Shown here piece after piece: positions 16,839-28,591 of a DNA stretch of 64,000 nt. The stretch is from Alcanivorax borkumensis SK2 (GTDB taxonomy: Bacteria; Pseudomonadota; Gammaproteobacteria; Pseudomonadales; Alcanivoracaceae). The stretch is taken from contig NC_008260.1 of assembly GCF_000009365.1 (NCBI RefSeq), positions 3,056,144 to 3,120,143 on the forward strand, in the 5' to 3' direction. A program made the translations under genes and the position numbers. The notes under the pieces are model-generated. The model did no database searches, was not told the DNA's origin, and worked only from the letters and a program-made list of their open reading frames with translations. Position 1 is the first letter of the stretch; the number at the start of each line of letters is the position of its first letter.

Positions 16839-17037
16839 ATGAGTAATAGAGCCACAGATATTCCGGGTTTCATTCCTGACAAGCCCGTAAGGCTACTTGA
16901 TCAAGCCCGTGCCTGGCTGCGCAAAGCTATTCAATAAAGGCGGCTATGGTGTCGTCAGCGATGCTCCTGCGCAGCGAGAGAGTTTTAATAGCCACAAAAA
17001 AGCCCGGCTTAGCCGGGCTTGCGCTGTTCATTCATAA
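16839..17037 (+). pseudogene. Probable remnant of an integron integrase (intI) with internal deletion
   Basis: From an ATG with a strong TAAGGAGA 5 bases upstream, 32 codons read MSNRATDIPGFIPDKPVRLL then DQARAWLRKAIQ and stop at 16937. PxxRLLDQxRxxLR is the typical opening of IntI proteins. Overlapping the stop, the next frame (from 16933) reads NKGGYGVVSDAPAQRE, resembling the NKGG-GV-SP IntI C-terminus. I infer that an internal deletion of most of the gene fused the two ends out of frame. Position and orientation fit: intI is normally divergent from the cassettes, next to attI. Even if the C-terminal match is chance, the N-terminal stub is too short to function. Confidence 0.6.
16995..17020 (-). 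terminator. Terminator of the urease operon
   Basis: AAGCCCGGCTAAGCCGGGCTT hairpin followed on the minus strand by TTTTTTG, just past the ureG stop. It overlaps the intI remnant's tail. Confidence 0.85.
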
Positions 17038-17685
17038 TTAACCGCTTACCGCTTTCTCCGAATGGCTCACCAGCATTCCTTCCTCTACAACAAACCCAAT
17101 AATTTTCTCCAGCCCCTCCACATCATTTCTTAAATTGGAAAACGCCCAGGGCTTTTGTCCGCGCATGCGGTTGGTGTCTGATGCCATGATGCCGAGATCG
17201 GCGCCCACCATCGGTGCGAGATCGATTTTGTTGATGACGAGCAGATCTGACTTGGTAATGCCGGGGCCGCCTTTTCTCGGGATTTTTTCGCCGGAGGCCA
17301 CATCGATAACGTAGATGGTGAGGTCCGCCAGTTCTGGCGAAAAGGTGGCGCTAAGGTTGTCGCCGCCGCTTTCCACAAACACTACGTCCAGGTTGCCGAA
17401 TTTACGCGCCAGGTTTTCTACTGCGGCCAGGTTCATGGAGGCGTCTTCACGGATGGCCGTGTGCGGGCAACCACCGGTTTCCACACCAACGATACGTTCC
17501 GGTTCCAGAGCCTGCGCTTCGGTGAGGATGCGCTGGTCTTCTTTGGTATAAATATCGTTGGTGACTACGGCGATGTGGTAATCGTCGCGCATGGCCTTAC
17601 ACAGTTTTTCCAGCAGGGCCGTTTTTCCGGAACCTACTGGGCCGCCGATACCAACGCGCAGGGGGGATTTATAATCGGTTGTCAT
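17038..17685 (-). CDS. ureG: Urease accessory GTPase UreG
   Basis: 215-residue SIMIBI-class GTPase that powers nickel insertion into urease with UreD, UreF and UreE. P-loop [10 protein letters not shown] (about 14-23), the metal-binding Cys-Pro-His in [30 protein letters not shown] and the NKIDLAP specificity motif are all present. The ATG at 17685 is chosen over an upstream in-frame start at 17739 because [15 protein letters not shown] matches the usual N-terminus and GGAGAC lies upstream. It is the last gene of the operon, 140 bp after ureF. Confidence 0.96.
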   Translation of the reverse strand: MTTDYKSPLRVGIGGPVGSGKTALLEKLCKAMRDDYHIAVVTNDIYTKEDQRILTEAQALEPERIVGVETGGCPHTAIREDASMNLAAVENLARKFGNLDVVFVESGGDNLSATFSPELADLTIYVIDVASGEKIPRKGGPGITKSDLLVINKIDLAPMVGADLGIMASDTNRMRGQKPWAFSNLRNDVEGLEKIIGFVVEEGMLVSHSEKAVSG

Positions 17686-17825
17686 GGTTGTCTCCGTTGT
17701 GTGGTGCCTATCGAGGTGTTGGGCTTCACGTGTAAGCACGCTCCCACATCAATTTTTCACGGCTGTGCTGCCGCAGCTGCTTTGTTAGATGCTCTTCTTT
17801 GTTTGGTGCCCTTCTTGAACCTGCC

Positions 17826-18515
17826 TTATGATCGGAAGAGCCGGCAGTATTGGGTTTCGTGCAGGCAACTGGCGATGGCCATGGCGGGAGAGGAGGAGCC
17901 AATATCGTCGTCATCCATGGCCAGGGCGTGCTGGGTAATCGCGGCCAATTGATCACTGAAACGATAGAGCTCTCTCTGCCCATCACTCTGGCCAAGAGGA
18001 ATTAACTTCACGGCCACGATCACCATGTTTTCCAGCCAACTCCATAGGTAACCGTTGAGCGCTTGCTGCAGCTCGATGCCCCAGCGGGCACTCGCCAGGG
18101 CGAAACCTGCTAATTGGGTTTGCGCCAGCGCATCGCGCCATTCGGGTTGCTGCAGCTCTGGCCAATTCGCAGCGTCTGGGAGCCTGTCCAGTACCATGGT
18201 GAGGGCATGGCCACGCTGACATTCTTCCATGCGCAGCTCACGGGTTTCCCGCCAGGCCAACAGGGTGTGCGCCCAATGGGTAAAGGCTTCACGATCCTGA
18301 TGGCAACTGGCGTGATAGAGCCGCGCTAGTACCGGTAATTCCAAGGTTTGGACGCTGCTTTGCAGCAGGGATTCGAGCCAACAATGCAGGTCATCCGCAT
18401 TTTTGATCCAGCCACACTCCACCGCCCACTCCATGCCTTGCGAATAGGTAAAGGCACCGATGGGCAGCGATGGGCTGATCAATTGCTGCAAACGAAAGAA
18501 GGCGCTGTTATTCAT
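17826..18515 (-). CDS. ureF: Urease accessory protein UreF
   Basis: 229 residues, all-helical nickel chaperone that joins UreD and UreG on apo-urease. LQQLISPSLPIGAFTYSQGMEWAVE near the N-terminus is the family signature, and the LIPLGQSDGQRELYRFSDQLA segment near the C-terminus also fits. Length is normal. It starts 8 bases after the hupE/ureJ stop on the minus strand, suggesting translational coupling. Confidence 0.94.
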   Translation of the reverse strand: MNNSAFFRLQQLISPSLPIGAFTYSQGMEWAVECGWIKNADDLHCWLESLLQSSVQTLELPVLARLYHASCHQDREAFTHWAHTLLAWRETRELRMEECQRGHALTMVLDRLPDAANWPELQQPEWRDALAQTQLAGFALASARWGIELQQALNGYLWSWLENMVIVAVKLIPLGQSDGQRELYRFSDQLAAITQHALAMDDDDIGSSSPAMAIASCLHETQYCRLFRS

Positions 18516-18522
18516 GAGGCGA

Positions 18523-19107
18523 TCAGCCTGCCAGCAGCATTAACGCGAGGGCGGCACCCCCAGCCACAATGGCGCGCAGAGCGGGAGCAATTCGCTGTAA
18601 CTGCTGGCCTAGCACCAAGCCGGCTACCATTAGCACCATAGAGCTGACGAAGAAGCCTGGCGCAAACCCGCCCATGCCACCGCTCATTTCCACCCCGTGG
18701 GCCCAGCCGTGCGCGCCCAATAGAACAGCCACCACGCAAGCCGCCTTGCCCCGCGAGCCCGCTGGAAACGCCAACGCTGCGGCGAACGACAACGCTGATG
18801 CCGTAATCAACCACTCCATGGCCACATGGCCGCCCAGTGCCACGCCACCAACAAAACCCGCCGCCAAGCTAACGCCTGCAGCAATCAACGCGAAGCGTTT
18901 TTCTTGCAGGCGAATACCGGCCAGTAAGGCGCCGAACAGCACCAAGGCCACAAGGTGATCCATGCCGGTAATTGGATGCATGAGCCCGGCGGTAAAACCG
19001 CCATGAACGTGGCCGCCTTCGCCGGTATGGGCCATCGCGGCCATGGGGCTTATGGCAAGCCCACAGGTAATAACAGCAGCGGTAAGCTTGTGTTTTGTGT
19101 TGTTCAT
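18523..19107 (-). CDS. ureJ: HupE/UreJ nickel-permease-like membrane protein
   Basis: 194 residues with a signal-peptide-like N-terminus ending AMA, then HTGEGGHVHGGFTAGLMHPITGMDHL, the His-rich HupE/UreJ signature with HPxxGxDH in the first membrane helix, and about five further hydrophobic segments. Family members import nickel. Its place between ureE and ureF supports nickel supply for urease. The ATG at 19107 (with AAAGGAGC upstream) is preferred over an upstream in-frame start at 19143. Confidence 0.9.
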   Translation of the reverse strand: MNNTKHKLTAAVITCGLAISPMAAMAHTGEGGHVHGGFTAGLMHPITGMDHLVALVLFGALLAGIRLQEKRFALIAAGVSLAAGFVGGVALGGHVAMEWLITASALSFAAALAFPAGSRGKAACVVAVLLGAHGWAHGVEMSGGMGGFAPGFFVSSMVLMVAGLVLGQQLQRIAPALRAIVAGGAALALMLLAG

Positions 19108-19152
19108 GCTGTGCTCCTTTAACGTACCTGTGCCCTTTGGCACCGTGAGAAA

Positions 19153-19683
19153 TCAGTGGTTGTGAGTGTGCGAGTGTGGCTTTTCGTGGGAATGGCTGTG
19201 CGCATGACCATGGGAATGGCCACCGCCTTGCTGATAAGCACCCGCTTCCGGTTCGAAGGGGGCCTGCTCAACCTGTACGTCCACGCAGGTGTCGGCGCCC
19301 GGAAGCTGACGCACCATGTCGTCGAGCACATGGTCGTGCTGGTAACGAACAAAGCCGGTTTCGATCTGCAGCGGAACGTGACGGTTGCCCAGGTGATAGG
19401 CCACCTTGGTTAGCATCAGTGCATCACTGCAAACAATGGTGGAAACGGTTTCGTTGGCGGCCAACACCTTGACCAACACTCCGTCTGCATTGGTAAGCAC
19501 ATCCCCACCGCGAAGCAGGGTGCCTCGCTCTAGGAATAGGCCCACGCCTTCGCCGGATGTCAGCTGCACTTTTTGCCGGCTTTTGATCCGTGCATCGAGC
19601 GGTAGGCTGAGGGTTTTTAGTCTCGCCGGATCGATTTTTTCCAGCGCGACGGTATCGGTAATTTTTTTCGTCAGTTCGATCAT
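19153..19683 (-). CDS. ureE: Urease accessory metallochaperone UreE
   Basis: 176 residues. The N-terminal peptide-binding domain has LTSGEGVGLFLERGTLLRGGD, the metal-binding domain has ALMLTKVAYHLGNRHVPLQI, and the tail (about 153-176) is strongly histidine-rich (HSHGHAHSHSH), acting as a nickel store. Delivers Ni2+ to UreG/UreDF. It follows ureC by 21 bases. Confidence 0.95.
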   Translation of the reverse strand: MIELTKKITDTVALEKIDPARLKTLSLPLDARIKSRQKVQLTSGEGVGLFLERGTLLRGGDVLTNADGVLVKVLAANETVSTIVCSDALMLTKVAYHLGNRHVPLQIETGFVRYQHDHVLDDMVRQLPGADTCVDVQVEQAPFEPEAGAYQQGGGHSHGHAHSHSHEKPHSHTHNH

Positions 19684-19704
19684 GCTTGTCTCGTAAACAA
19701 TGCG

Positions 19705-21408
19705 TTAAAACAAAAAATAGCGCTGCGCCATTGGCAACACTTCCGCCGGTTCGCACGTTAGCAGCTGGCCATCGGCACGTACTTCATAGGTCTGTGGATC
19801 CACTTCCAGGTGTGGCAGCCAATCATTGAGCAACATGTCTTTCTTTTTCACTGTGCGGCAGCCTTTCACCACACCAATGCGGTTGGCTAATGTGAGTTGC
19901 TCAGGGATACCCGCATCCATGGCGGCCTGGGAGATGAAGGTCATGGTGGTGGCTTGGCGAGCCTTGCCGTAGGCCCCAAACATGGGGCGGTAATGAACTG
20001 GCTGGGGTGTAGGGATGGATGCGTTAGGGTCGCCCATCTTGGCCATGGCGATCATGCCGCCCTTAATGATGAGGTTGGGCTTTACCCCAAAAAAGGCCGG
20101 GCTCCACAGTACCAGGTCGGCGAGCTTGCCCACTTCCACCGAGCCTATTTCATGGGCCATGCCATGGGCTAATGCCGGGTTGATGGTGTACTTGGCTACG
20201 TAGCGTTTGGCGCGAAAATTATCATGTTCGGATGGGTCGCCCTTTAGGGAACCGCGCTGCACTTTCATCTTGTGGGCCGTTTGCCAGGTGCGCATCACCA
20301 CTTCGCCCACACGCCCCATGGCCTGGGAGTCTGAGGCAATCATGGAGAACGCACCAAGATCATGAAGGATGTCTTCCGCGGCAATGGTTTCGCGGCGAAT
20401 GCGGGATTCAGCAAACGCTACGTCTTCTGGAATACTCGGATCCAAATGGTGACAGACCATGAGCATATCGAGGTGCTCATCGGCGGTATTCACCGTGTAA
20501 GGTCGCGTCGGGTTTGTGGACGAAGGCAGCACATTGGCAAGCCCAGCAGCGCGAATAATATCCGGCGCATGGCCGCCCCCGGCTCCCTCGGTGTGATAGG
20601 TATGGATGGTGCGATCTTTGAACGCGGCGATGGTGTCTTCCACAAAGCCGGATTCGTTCAAGGTGTCGGTGTGGATCGCCACTTGAGTATCCGTTTCTTC
20701 TGCAACCGAAAGGCAGTTGTCGATTGAGGCGGGGGTGGTGCCCCAGTCTTCGTGCAATTTCAGGCCAATGGCGCCGGCGCTGATCTGTTCGCTCAGGGAT
20801 TCCGGCAAGCTGGCGTTACCTTTGCCAAGGAACCCCAGATTCATTGGAAAGCAATCCGCCGCTTCCAACATTCGGGCCATGTTCCAGGGCCCGGGCGTCA
20901 CTGTGGTGGCATTGGTGCCGGTGGTGGGCCCGGTGCCGCCACCGATCATGGTGGTGACCCCGGATGCTAATGCTTCGTCGATCTGCTGCGGGCAGATAAA
21001 ATGGATATGCGAATCAATCCCCCCCGCCGTAATGATGCTGCCTTCACCAGCAATCACATCGGTGCCGGGGCCAACAATGATATCCACATTCGGTTGCACA
21101 TCTGGGTTACCCGCCTTGCCAATGGCCGCAATTCGCCCGTTCTTAATACCGATATCCGCTTTAACGATCCCCCAGTAGTCGAGGATCAAGGCATTGGTAA
21201 TGACCAGGTCCATAACCTTCGCCGAAGGCAGCTGGGATTGGCCCATGCCATCACGAATTACCTTGCCGCCGCCAAATTTCACTTCGTCACCATAGACGGT
21301 GAAATCTTTTTCTACCTGGATCCACAGATCGGTATCGGCCAGGCGTACCCGGTCACCTGTGGTGGGCCCGAACATGTCGGCGTAGGCTTGTCTGGACATT
21401 GTTGCCAC
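19705..21408 (-). CDS. ureC: Urease alpha subunit UreC
   Basis: 567-residue catalytic subunit hydrolysing urea to ammonia and carbamate. Nickel ligands His134 and His136 ([14 protein letters not shown]), carbamylated Lys217 in GLKLHEDWG, and the active-site flap [22 protein letters not shown] are all present. Length is normal. It lies between ureB and ureE. With the full accessory set in the operon, an active enzyme is expected. Confidence 0.98.
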   Translation of the reverse strand: MATMSRQAYADMFGPTTGDRVRLADTDLWIQVEKDFTVYGDEVKFGGGKVIRDGMGQSQLPSAKVMDLVITNALILDYWGIVKADIGIKNGRIAAIGKAGNPDVQPNVDIIVGPGTDVIAGEGSIITAGGIDSHIHFICPQQIDEALASGVTTMIGGGTGPTTGTNATTVTPGPWNMARMLEAADCFPMNLGFLGKGNASLPESLSEQISAGAIGLKLHEDWGTTPASIDNCLSVAEETDTQVAIHTDTLNESGFVEDTIAAFKDRTIHTYHTEGAGGGHAPDIIRAAGLANVLPSSTNPTRPYTVNTADEHLDMLMVCHHLDPSIPEDVAFAESRIRRETIAAEDILHDLGAFSMIASDSQAMGRVGEVVMRTWQTAHKMKVQRGSLKGDPSEHDNFRAKRYVAKYTINPALAHGMAHEIGSVEVGKLADLVLWSPAFFGVKPNLIIKGGMIAMAKMGDPNASIPTPQPVHYRPMFGAYGKARQATTMTFISQAAMDAGIPEQLTLANRIGVVKGCRTVKKKDMLLNDWLPHLEVDPQTYEVRADGQLLTCEPAEVLPMAQRYFLF

Positions 21409-21541
21409 GATGATTCTCCTGTTCTTGCATCTACCGGCTGGTTATCGGCAGCCTTTCCGAAATGCGGTGTTGTACAGGCGCCGGCCTGCTTCCCATGGCG
21501 CTATTTCCACGGGCAAGTTCGGCCCTAAAGACAGGCGCGAC

Positions 21542-22175
<634 letters not shown>

Positions 22176-22207
22176 GCTTTACCTTTTTGCCTTTCCTTAC
22201 ACCGTTA

Positions 22208-23092
22208 TCAGGTGTTCCAGATTCGCGGTATCACCGCCGGTTTATTCAGGGTGGCCTGACGCAATAATTGCCAGACGGGAAGCATCAATGCTTGAATTTT
22301 TTCACAGCGAGTGCCGAGCACACGCATGACCAGAATGTCGTCAATCAGGGTGAGGCCGCAGGGCATGTCGGTGGCCTGCTTTTCAATGCATTCACGGGCC
22401 TGCTCCAGCAACTCCTCATTACTCCCCGTGGCTACAAATATTGCCTGCATGGGGAAATTACGCAGCCCAGAGGCCGCATTGAGGTGGCTGGGCTGATCCA
22501 CCTTAAGGCGTTCAATCAGCAGCGGTTTACGGTCGCGGCTAATACGAAAACGGGCGTCGATTTTTCCCTCGTGAAACACTTCACTATTAACCGGCCGACC
22601 CAAGCAGGAAATTTCCCAGCCCATAAAATGGGCATCCCCGTGCAGATCGATCCGGGTGTCCATCTGTACCCGTGCCCCAGGGAAGAAAATATTTTCTTGG
22701 GGAAACCATTCCAGTGTCCCTCCTGCCTGAACGGTGAGCGTTTGGCTCACATGGGCGGTTTGCCCAGCGCTGCGGTAAAACTTGGTTGCCCCAGGGGTAG
22801 TGAGTAAGCCATGGGCCTGGCTCGATGCGGTAATGCTGATATCCAGTCCATCACCACCCACAACCCCCCCTGGTGGGTGCAGTAAATAGATGTGTGCGGT
22901 GTCCTGCTCTGGGTAGAAAGGGCGCTGAACGCGCAACGGTCCATAATGGTGCAATTCGGCCATGACGGTTTTCATGCCGCGCCCAGTTATGGCGCACTCA
23001 AGCTGCATATGCAGTTTTGCTTGCCATCCCTTATGCCTGCCTGTGGCCTTACTGTTCTGCCGGCCCGCTGCTACCGGTTTCTCTACGCTCAC
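22208..23092 (-). CDS. ureD: Urease accessory protein UreD (UreH)
   Basis: 294-residue scaffold that binds apo-urease and receives UreF-UreG. Visible family blocks: GPLRVQRPFYPE, YLLHPPGGVVGGDGLDI, TTPGATKFYRS and LEWFPQENIFF. About 20 residues precede the usual KGWQAKL start, so the true start might be slightly internal, but no better ATG is placed. First gene of the operon; the promoter should lie in 23093-23300. Confidence 0.94.
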   Translation of the reverse strand: MSVEKPVAAGRQNSKATGRHKGWQAKLHMQLECAITGRGMKTVMAELHHYGPLRVQRPFYPEQDTAHIYLLHPPGGVVGGDGLDISITASSQAHGLLTTPGATKFYRSAGQTAHVSQTLTVQAGGTLEWFPQENIFFPGARVQMDTRIDLHGDAHFMGWEISCLGRPVNSEVFHEGKIDARFRISRDRKPLLIERLKVDQPSHLNAASGLRNFPMQAIFVATGSNEELLEQARECIEKQATDMPCGLTLIDDILVMRVLGTRCEKIQALMLPVWQLLRQATLNKPAVIPRIWNT

Positions 23093-23304
23093 TGGCCTGG
23101 CCCCTTTGCCTGCTCTTTATCATGCACCAAATTTATGCAGCTTTTGTGCCACCTGCTAAAATAGAGGGCGGCTTATCACTTATAAGGGCTGAGACTTGTA
23201 GAGGGGCCATCACCGTAAGAGCGTTAGCGCGATCCATGGTATTGATTCTTATACGCCACCCCGTGCCCGTGGTGGTATGCAATGGCACTGGAGAGAAAGC
23301 GGCA

Positions 23305-23340
23305 ACAAAAAAAGCCCGGCGATCGCCGGGCTTTTTTTGT
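23305..23340. terminator. Perfectly palindromic terminator after glmS
   Basis: A 36-base perfect palindrome with a GCCCGGC/GCCGGGC core and seven A/T on each side. It works as a terminator for glmS and insulates the divergent-side ureD promoter. Confidence 0.9.
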
Positions 23341-23359
23341 ATTGCCTTGCGGGTGGCGG

Positions 23360-25189
23360 CTATTCCACCGTTACCGACTTGGCTAGGTTACGAGGCTGAT
23401 CCACATCGGTGCCGCGCAGCACCGCCACATGGTAGCTAAGCAGCTGCAGCGGTATGGTATAAACGATCGGGGCTACAGTGTCGGGCACTGAGGGCATGTT
23501 TAACACATGAATCCCTTCCCCTTCTTTTACGTGAGCATTCTTATCAGCAAACACATAAAGCTCACCGCCACGGGCACGGACTTCTTGCAGATTGGATTTC
23601 AGCTTTTCCAACAATTCATCATTGGGGGCCACCGACACCACCGGCATTTCGCTGTCCACCAAGGCCAACGGGCCGTGTTTAAGCTCTCCCGCTGCGTAGG
23701 CTTCGGCGTGGATATAGGAAATTTCCTTGAGCTTAAGGGCTCCTTCCAAAGCCACCGGAAATTGCACGCCACGCCCCAAAAACAGGGCGTGGTGTTTTTC
23801 CACAAACGCCTCTGAAAGTTTTTCGATGGGCTTGTCTAACGCCGCCGCCTGCTCGATCAAATTGGGCAGCTGACGCAGTTCTTCCAGAATTTTTTCGATC
23901 TCGCTGTCGGCCAGGCCTTTTTGGCGGCCCAGCGCTAACACGAGCATCAACAACCCAACCAGTTGAGTAGTGAAGGCCTTGGTGGAAGCTACCCCGATTT
24001 CCGGACCGGCTTTGGTGAGAAAAACCAGTTCTGATTCACGCACCAACGATGAGCTGTCCACGTTACACACAGCCAGGCGACCCACATAATTGGGTGACTG
24101 AGTATCACGCAGCGCTGCCAAGGTATCGGCGGTTTCACCGCTTTGGGAAATGGTGACAAAGAGAGTGCCTTCTGGCACCACGTGCTTGCGGTAGCGGAAC
24201 TCACTGGCTACTTCGACCTGGCAAGGAATACCGGCAATGTCCTCTAACCAATAACGGGCCACCATACCTGCGTGATAGCTAGTACCGCAGGCGACGATTT
24301 GAACGGTTTTAACCTTATCGAAAATAGCAGGCGCTTTTTCACCGAAAGACTCAATCAGGGTAGCCGGGCTATCAATGCGATCTTCCAAGGTTTTCTGAAT
24401 AGCTGCGGGCTGCTCGAAAATTTCCTTCTGCATATAGTGGCGGTATTCGCCCTTTTCCGCATCTTCATGGGTGCCATCAAACTCGTGAGCTTCGCGTGTT
24501 ACCGGCTCACCTGCTGCATCCACTATACGCACGCTATTGGTTGTAATTTCTGCCTGGTCACCCTCTTCCAAAAAGATGAACCGGTTGGTTACTGGCAACA
24601 AGGCCAGTTGGTCGGAGGCGATATAGTTTTCATCAATCCCCAGGCCGATGACCAGCGGGCTACCAGAGCGCACGGTAACCAACTTGTGCGGCTCAGAAGC
24701 ATGAATAACACCCAGTGCGTAGGCACCATCGAGTTTCTTTGTGACCGCTTGCACGGCGTCGAAAAGATTCAACCCGTTATCCAGCGCCTGATGCACCAGA
24801 TGCACAATCACTTCCGTATCGGTTTGGGAGTTGAACGTATAACCGCTGGCTTCAAGCTCGTCTTTGAGTGCCTGAAAATTTTCGATGATACCGTTATGCA
24901 CCAGGGCCAAATCATCACCGGACATATGCGGGTGCGAATTAGGCTCCGAAGGCTTGCCGTGGGTAGCCCAGCGAGTGTGGGCAATGCCGGTGAAACCCTG
25001 GGTTTGTGCTTCCAGGACTGCCTCTTCCAACCCGGCCACTTTTCCCTGACGACGGACACGACTGATGCCCTTATCGTTGAGCAGCGCGACTCCCGCACTG
25101 TCGTAACCCCGGTACTCAAGTCGCTTGAGACCAGTGATCAAAATATTGGTCACATTCCGCTGGCCAATGGCCCCAACAATTCCGCACAT
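23360..25189 (-). CDS. glmS: Glutamine-fructose-6-phosphate aminotransferase GlmS
   Basis: 609 residues; makes glucosamine-6-phosphate, the first step to UDP-GlcNAc. N-terminal glutamine amidotransferase with catalytic Cys2 (MCGIVGAIG), HTRWATHG and HNGIIEN; two SIS domains with ACGTSYHAG and [11 protein letters not shown]-terminus ends [11 protein letters not shown]. The gap to glmU is 12 bases, so they form an operon with the next enzyme but one of the pathway. Confidence 0.98.
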   Translation of the reverse strand: MCGIVGAIGQRNVTNILITGLKRLEYRGYDSAGVALLNDKGISRVRRQGKVAGLEEAVLEAQTQGFTGIAHTRWATHGKPSEPNSHPHMSGDDLALVHNGIIENFQALKDELEASGYTFNSQTDTEVIVHLVHQALDNGLNLFDAVQAVTKKLDGAYALGVIHASEPHKLVTVRSGSPLVIGLGIDENYIASDQLALLPVTNRFIFLEEGDQAEITTNSVRIVDAAGEPVTREAHEFDGTHEDAEKGEYRHYMQKEIFEQPAAIQKTLEDRIDSPATLIESFGEKAPAIFDKVKTVQIVACGTSYHAGMVARYWLEDIAGIPCQVEVASEFRYRKHVVPEGTLFVTISQSGETADTLAALRDTQSPNYVGRLAVCNVDSSSLVRESELVFLTKAGPEIGVASTKAFTTQLVGLLMLVLALGRQKGLADSEIEKILEELRQLPNLIEQAAALDKPIEKLSEAFVEKHHALFLGRGVQFPVALEGALKLKEISYIHAEAYAAGELKHGPLALVDSEMPVVSVAPNDELLEKLKSNLQEVRARGGELYVFADKNAHVKEGEGIHVLNMPSVPDTVAPIVYTIPLQLLSYHVAVLRGTDVDQPRNLAKSVTVE

Positions 25190-25201
25190 AAATGCTCTTC
25201 C

Positions 25202-26560
25202 TTACCCTTTCTTGGGGCGCTGCCAATTAGCCACGTTGCGCTGTTGCGTTCGAGCAACCGCTAGGCCGTTGTCGCCCACATCCTTTGTAATAGTGCTGCC
25301 CGCACCTACAGTGGCATTTACGCCAATGGTGACTGGAGCAACTAGAGAGGAATTGGAGCCAATGAACGCTCCGTCTTTCAGCACGGTCTGAAATTTGTTG
25401 GCGCCATCATAGTTACACGTAATAGTGCCGGCACCCACGTTGACGCCTTTACCTATCTTGCTATCGCCGATATAGGTCAGGTGGTTTACCTTGGAACCCT
25501 CGCCAATGTAGGACTTTTTGGTTTCAACAAAGTTGCCTATCTTCGCTTTGTCGGCCAGTTCTGTTCCAGGGCGCAAGCGGGCATAGGGGCCTAGCTGACA
25601 GTGTTCACCCACAATAGCACCGTCAATGAGTGTGTTCGCTTCTATGACGGTGCCGGCGCCGATGTTGGCGTCTCGCAGAATACAGTTAGGACCGATCACC
25701 ACACCTTCTTCGATGGTGACATCTCCCTCTAAAATGACATTCACATCAATGATTACATCACTGGCGATCTGTACTCTGCCGCGAATATCCAGACGAGAAG
25801 GGTCCAGCAATGTTACCCCGTCACGCATCAAGGTTTCAGCCTGAGCCTGCTGGTAAATGCGCTCTAGCCTTGCCAATTGCACTCTGTCATTCACCCCGTC
25901 CACTTCCCAGCCTTCGTTGGGTTGCAGGGTTTGCACATTCAAGCCCGACTGTGACGCCATTGCGATCAGGTCAGTAAGGTAATATTCGCCCTGGGCATTA
26001 TTACTGGAAAGCTTGGGCAAGCTTTCTTCTAGGAATCGCCGTGAACAGGCAAGAATGCCCGTGTTGATTTCCTGAATACTCAGCTCAGCTTCGCTGGCGT
26101 CTTTCTGCTCAACGATGCGCTGCACGTTGTTCTGACCATCACGAACGATACGGCCGTAACCGTTCGGGTCATCCAAGGTTAGGGTCATCAGCGCCAGGGT
26201 GCTATCGTCCACCGTGGCGACAAAGTCTTTTAGTGTTTCCGGGCGAATCAGCGGTACATCACCGTACAACACCAATACCATGTCTTCTTTTACATAAGGC
26301 ATGGCTTGCGCAACCGCATGGCCAGTACCGAGCTGTTCAGCTTGCTCTGCCCAAGCCACTTGCTCACCAGTGACCGAGGCTTTCACCTGTTCGCCACCAT
26401 GGCCGTATACGATGACGGTATTGGCTGGTTCCAGCGACGCTGCCGCGTCTACCACATGCTGCACCATTGGCTTGCCGGCCACTGCATGAAGCACCTTTGG
26501 CAAAGCGCTCTTCATCCGCGTCCCTTTACCCGCCGCCAGAATCACTACTGCTAGACTCAT
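25202..26560 (-). CDS. glmU: Bifunctional UDP-GlcNAc pyrophosphorylase / GlcN-1-P acetyltransferase GlmU
   Basis: 452 residues. The N-terminal uridyltransferase has LAAGKGTRMKSALPKVLH and LYGDVPLI; the C-terminal half is a left-handed beta-helix of hexapeptide repeats (for example VVIGPNCILRDANIGAGTVI) for acetyl transfer. Forms an operon with glmS; in many gammaproteobacteria the same pair follows atpC, as here. Confidence 0.97.
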   Translation of the reverse strand: MSLAVVILAAGKGTRMKSALPKVLHAVAGKPMVQHVVDAAASLEPANTVIVYGHGGEQVKASVTGEQVAWAEQAEQLGTGHAVAQAMPYVKEDMVLVLYGDVPLIRPETLKDFVATVDDSTLALMTLTLDDPNGYGRIVRDGQNNVQRIVEQKDASEAELSIQEINTGILACSRRFLEESLPKLSSNNAQGEYYLTDLIAMASQSGLNVQTLQPNEGWEVDGVNDRVQLARLERIYQQAQAETLMRDGVTLLDPSRLDIRGRVQIASDVIIDVNVILEGDVTIEEGVVIGPNCILRDANIGAGTVIEANTLIDGAIVGEHCQLGPYARLRPGTELADKAKIGNFVETKKSYIGEGSKVNHLTYIGDSKIGKGVNVGAGTITCNYDGANKFQTVLKDGAFIGSNSSLVAPVTIGVNATVGAGSTITKDVGDNGLAVARTQQRNVANWQRPKKG

Positions 26561-26660
26561 ACCCTATCCTTGTCTTTTACATGCCGGTACCGTTATACCA
26601 CTGTGCCGCCTCTGATTCGCACAGGACCTATTCCAACCGGGCGCTCACTATACGACAGAA

Positions 26661-26690
26661 ACAAAAAAGGGTAGCACTTGGCTACCCTTT
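26661..26690 (-). terminator. Terminator of the atp operon
   Basis: AAAGGGTAGC-CAAGT-GCTACCCTTT hairpin followed on the minus strand by TTTGTTTC, 28 bases past the atpC stop. Confidence 0.88.
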
Positions 26691-26717
26691 CCTGTGTTGA
26701 AGAATTGCAAAAGATAC

Positions 26718-27137
26718 TTACCGCTTATTCTTCAATTGTTGAATGGCACGCAGCTGTGCAACGGCCTCTATCAGAGTTGCAGCGGCACGGGAGTAATCCA
26801 TTTCGGAACTCTTGCCTTCCAACGCTTCTTTGGCACGGGCTTTAGCACGCTCAGCTTCTGCAGCGTCCATATTTTCAGCGCGTTCAGCCGTATCTGCCAG
26901 TACGGTCACCAGCTTCGGCTGCACTTCTAAGAAGCCACCGGATACGTAGAACACTTCTTCTTCACCATTCTGCTTCTTCACCCGTACCGGGCCCGGCTTC
27001 AGCCGGGTCAGCAGCGGGGCGTGGCCGGGCATGATACCGAGGTCACCTTCCACACCGGAAGCTACCACAATTTCAACCAAGCCGGAGAACAGCTGGCGTT
27101 CTGCACTTACAATGTCGCAATGCACGGTCATCGCCAT
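26718..27137 (-). CDS. atpC: F-type ATP synthase epsilon subunit
   Basis: 139 residues of the central stalk subunit that regulates ATP hydrolysis. The beta-sandwich blocks ([42 protein letters not shown]) and the C-terminal helix pair fit. The start at 27137 is chosen because GGGAGAC lies upstream; the frame also stays open upstream to 27188. Last gene of the atp operon. Confidence 0.95.
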   Translation of the reverse strand: MAMTVHCDIVSAERQLFSGLVEIVVASGVEGDLGIMPGHAPLLTRLKPGPVRVKKQNGEEEVFYVSGGFLEVQPKLVTVLADTAERAENMDAAEAERAKARAKEALEGKSSEMDYSRAAATLIEAVAQLRAIQQLKNKR

Positions 27138-27159
27138 TTGCTTGTCTCCCAGGTGCAGG

Positions 27160-28554
<1,395 letters not shown>

Positions 28555-28591
28555 TTAACTTGCGTTTTTGCCACGTTAATCTGCTTGACGA

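Noticed and set aside
12324..17037. CRISPR array or tandem transposon
   Set aside because: The repeated sites differ in length and sequence, are palindromic and spaced by whole genes; no transposase or regular repeat-spacer pattern is present.
19153..19230. His-codon repeats in ureE as a DNA repeat
   Set aside because: They encode the functional His-rich nickel tail of UreE and need no other explanation.
23093..23304. glmS ribozyme/riboswitch
   Set aside because: The region downstream of glmS holds only a terminator, and no riboswitch-like leader lies upstream, where glmU abuts glmS; not expected in gammaproteobacteria.
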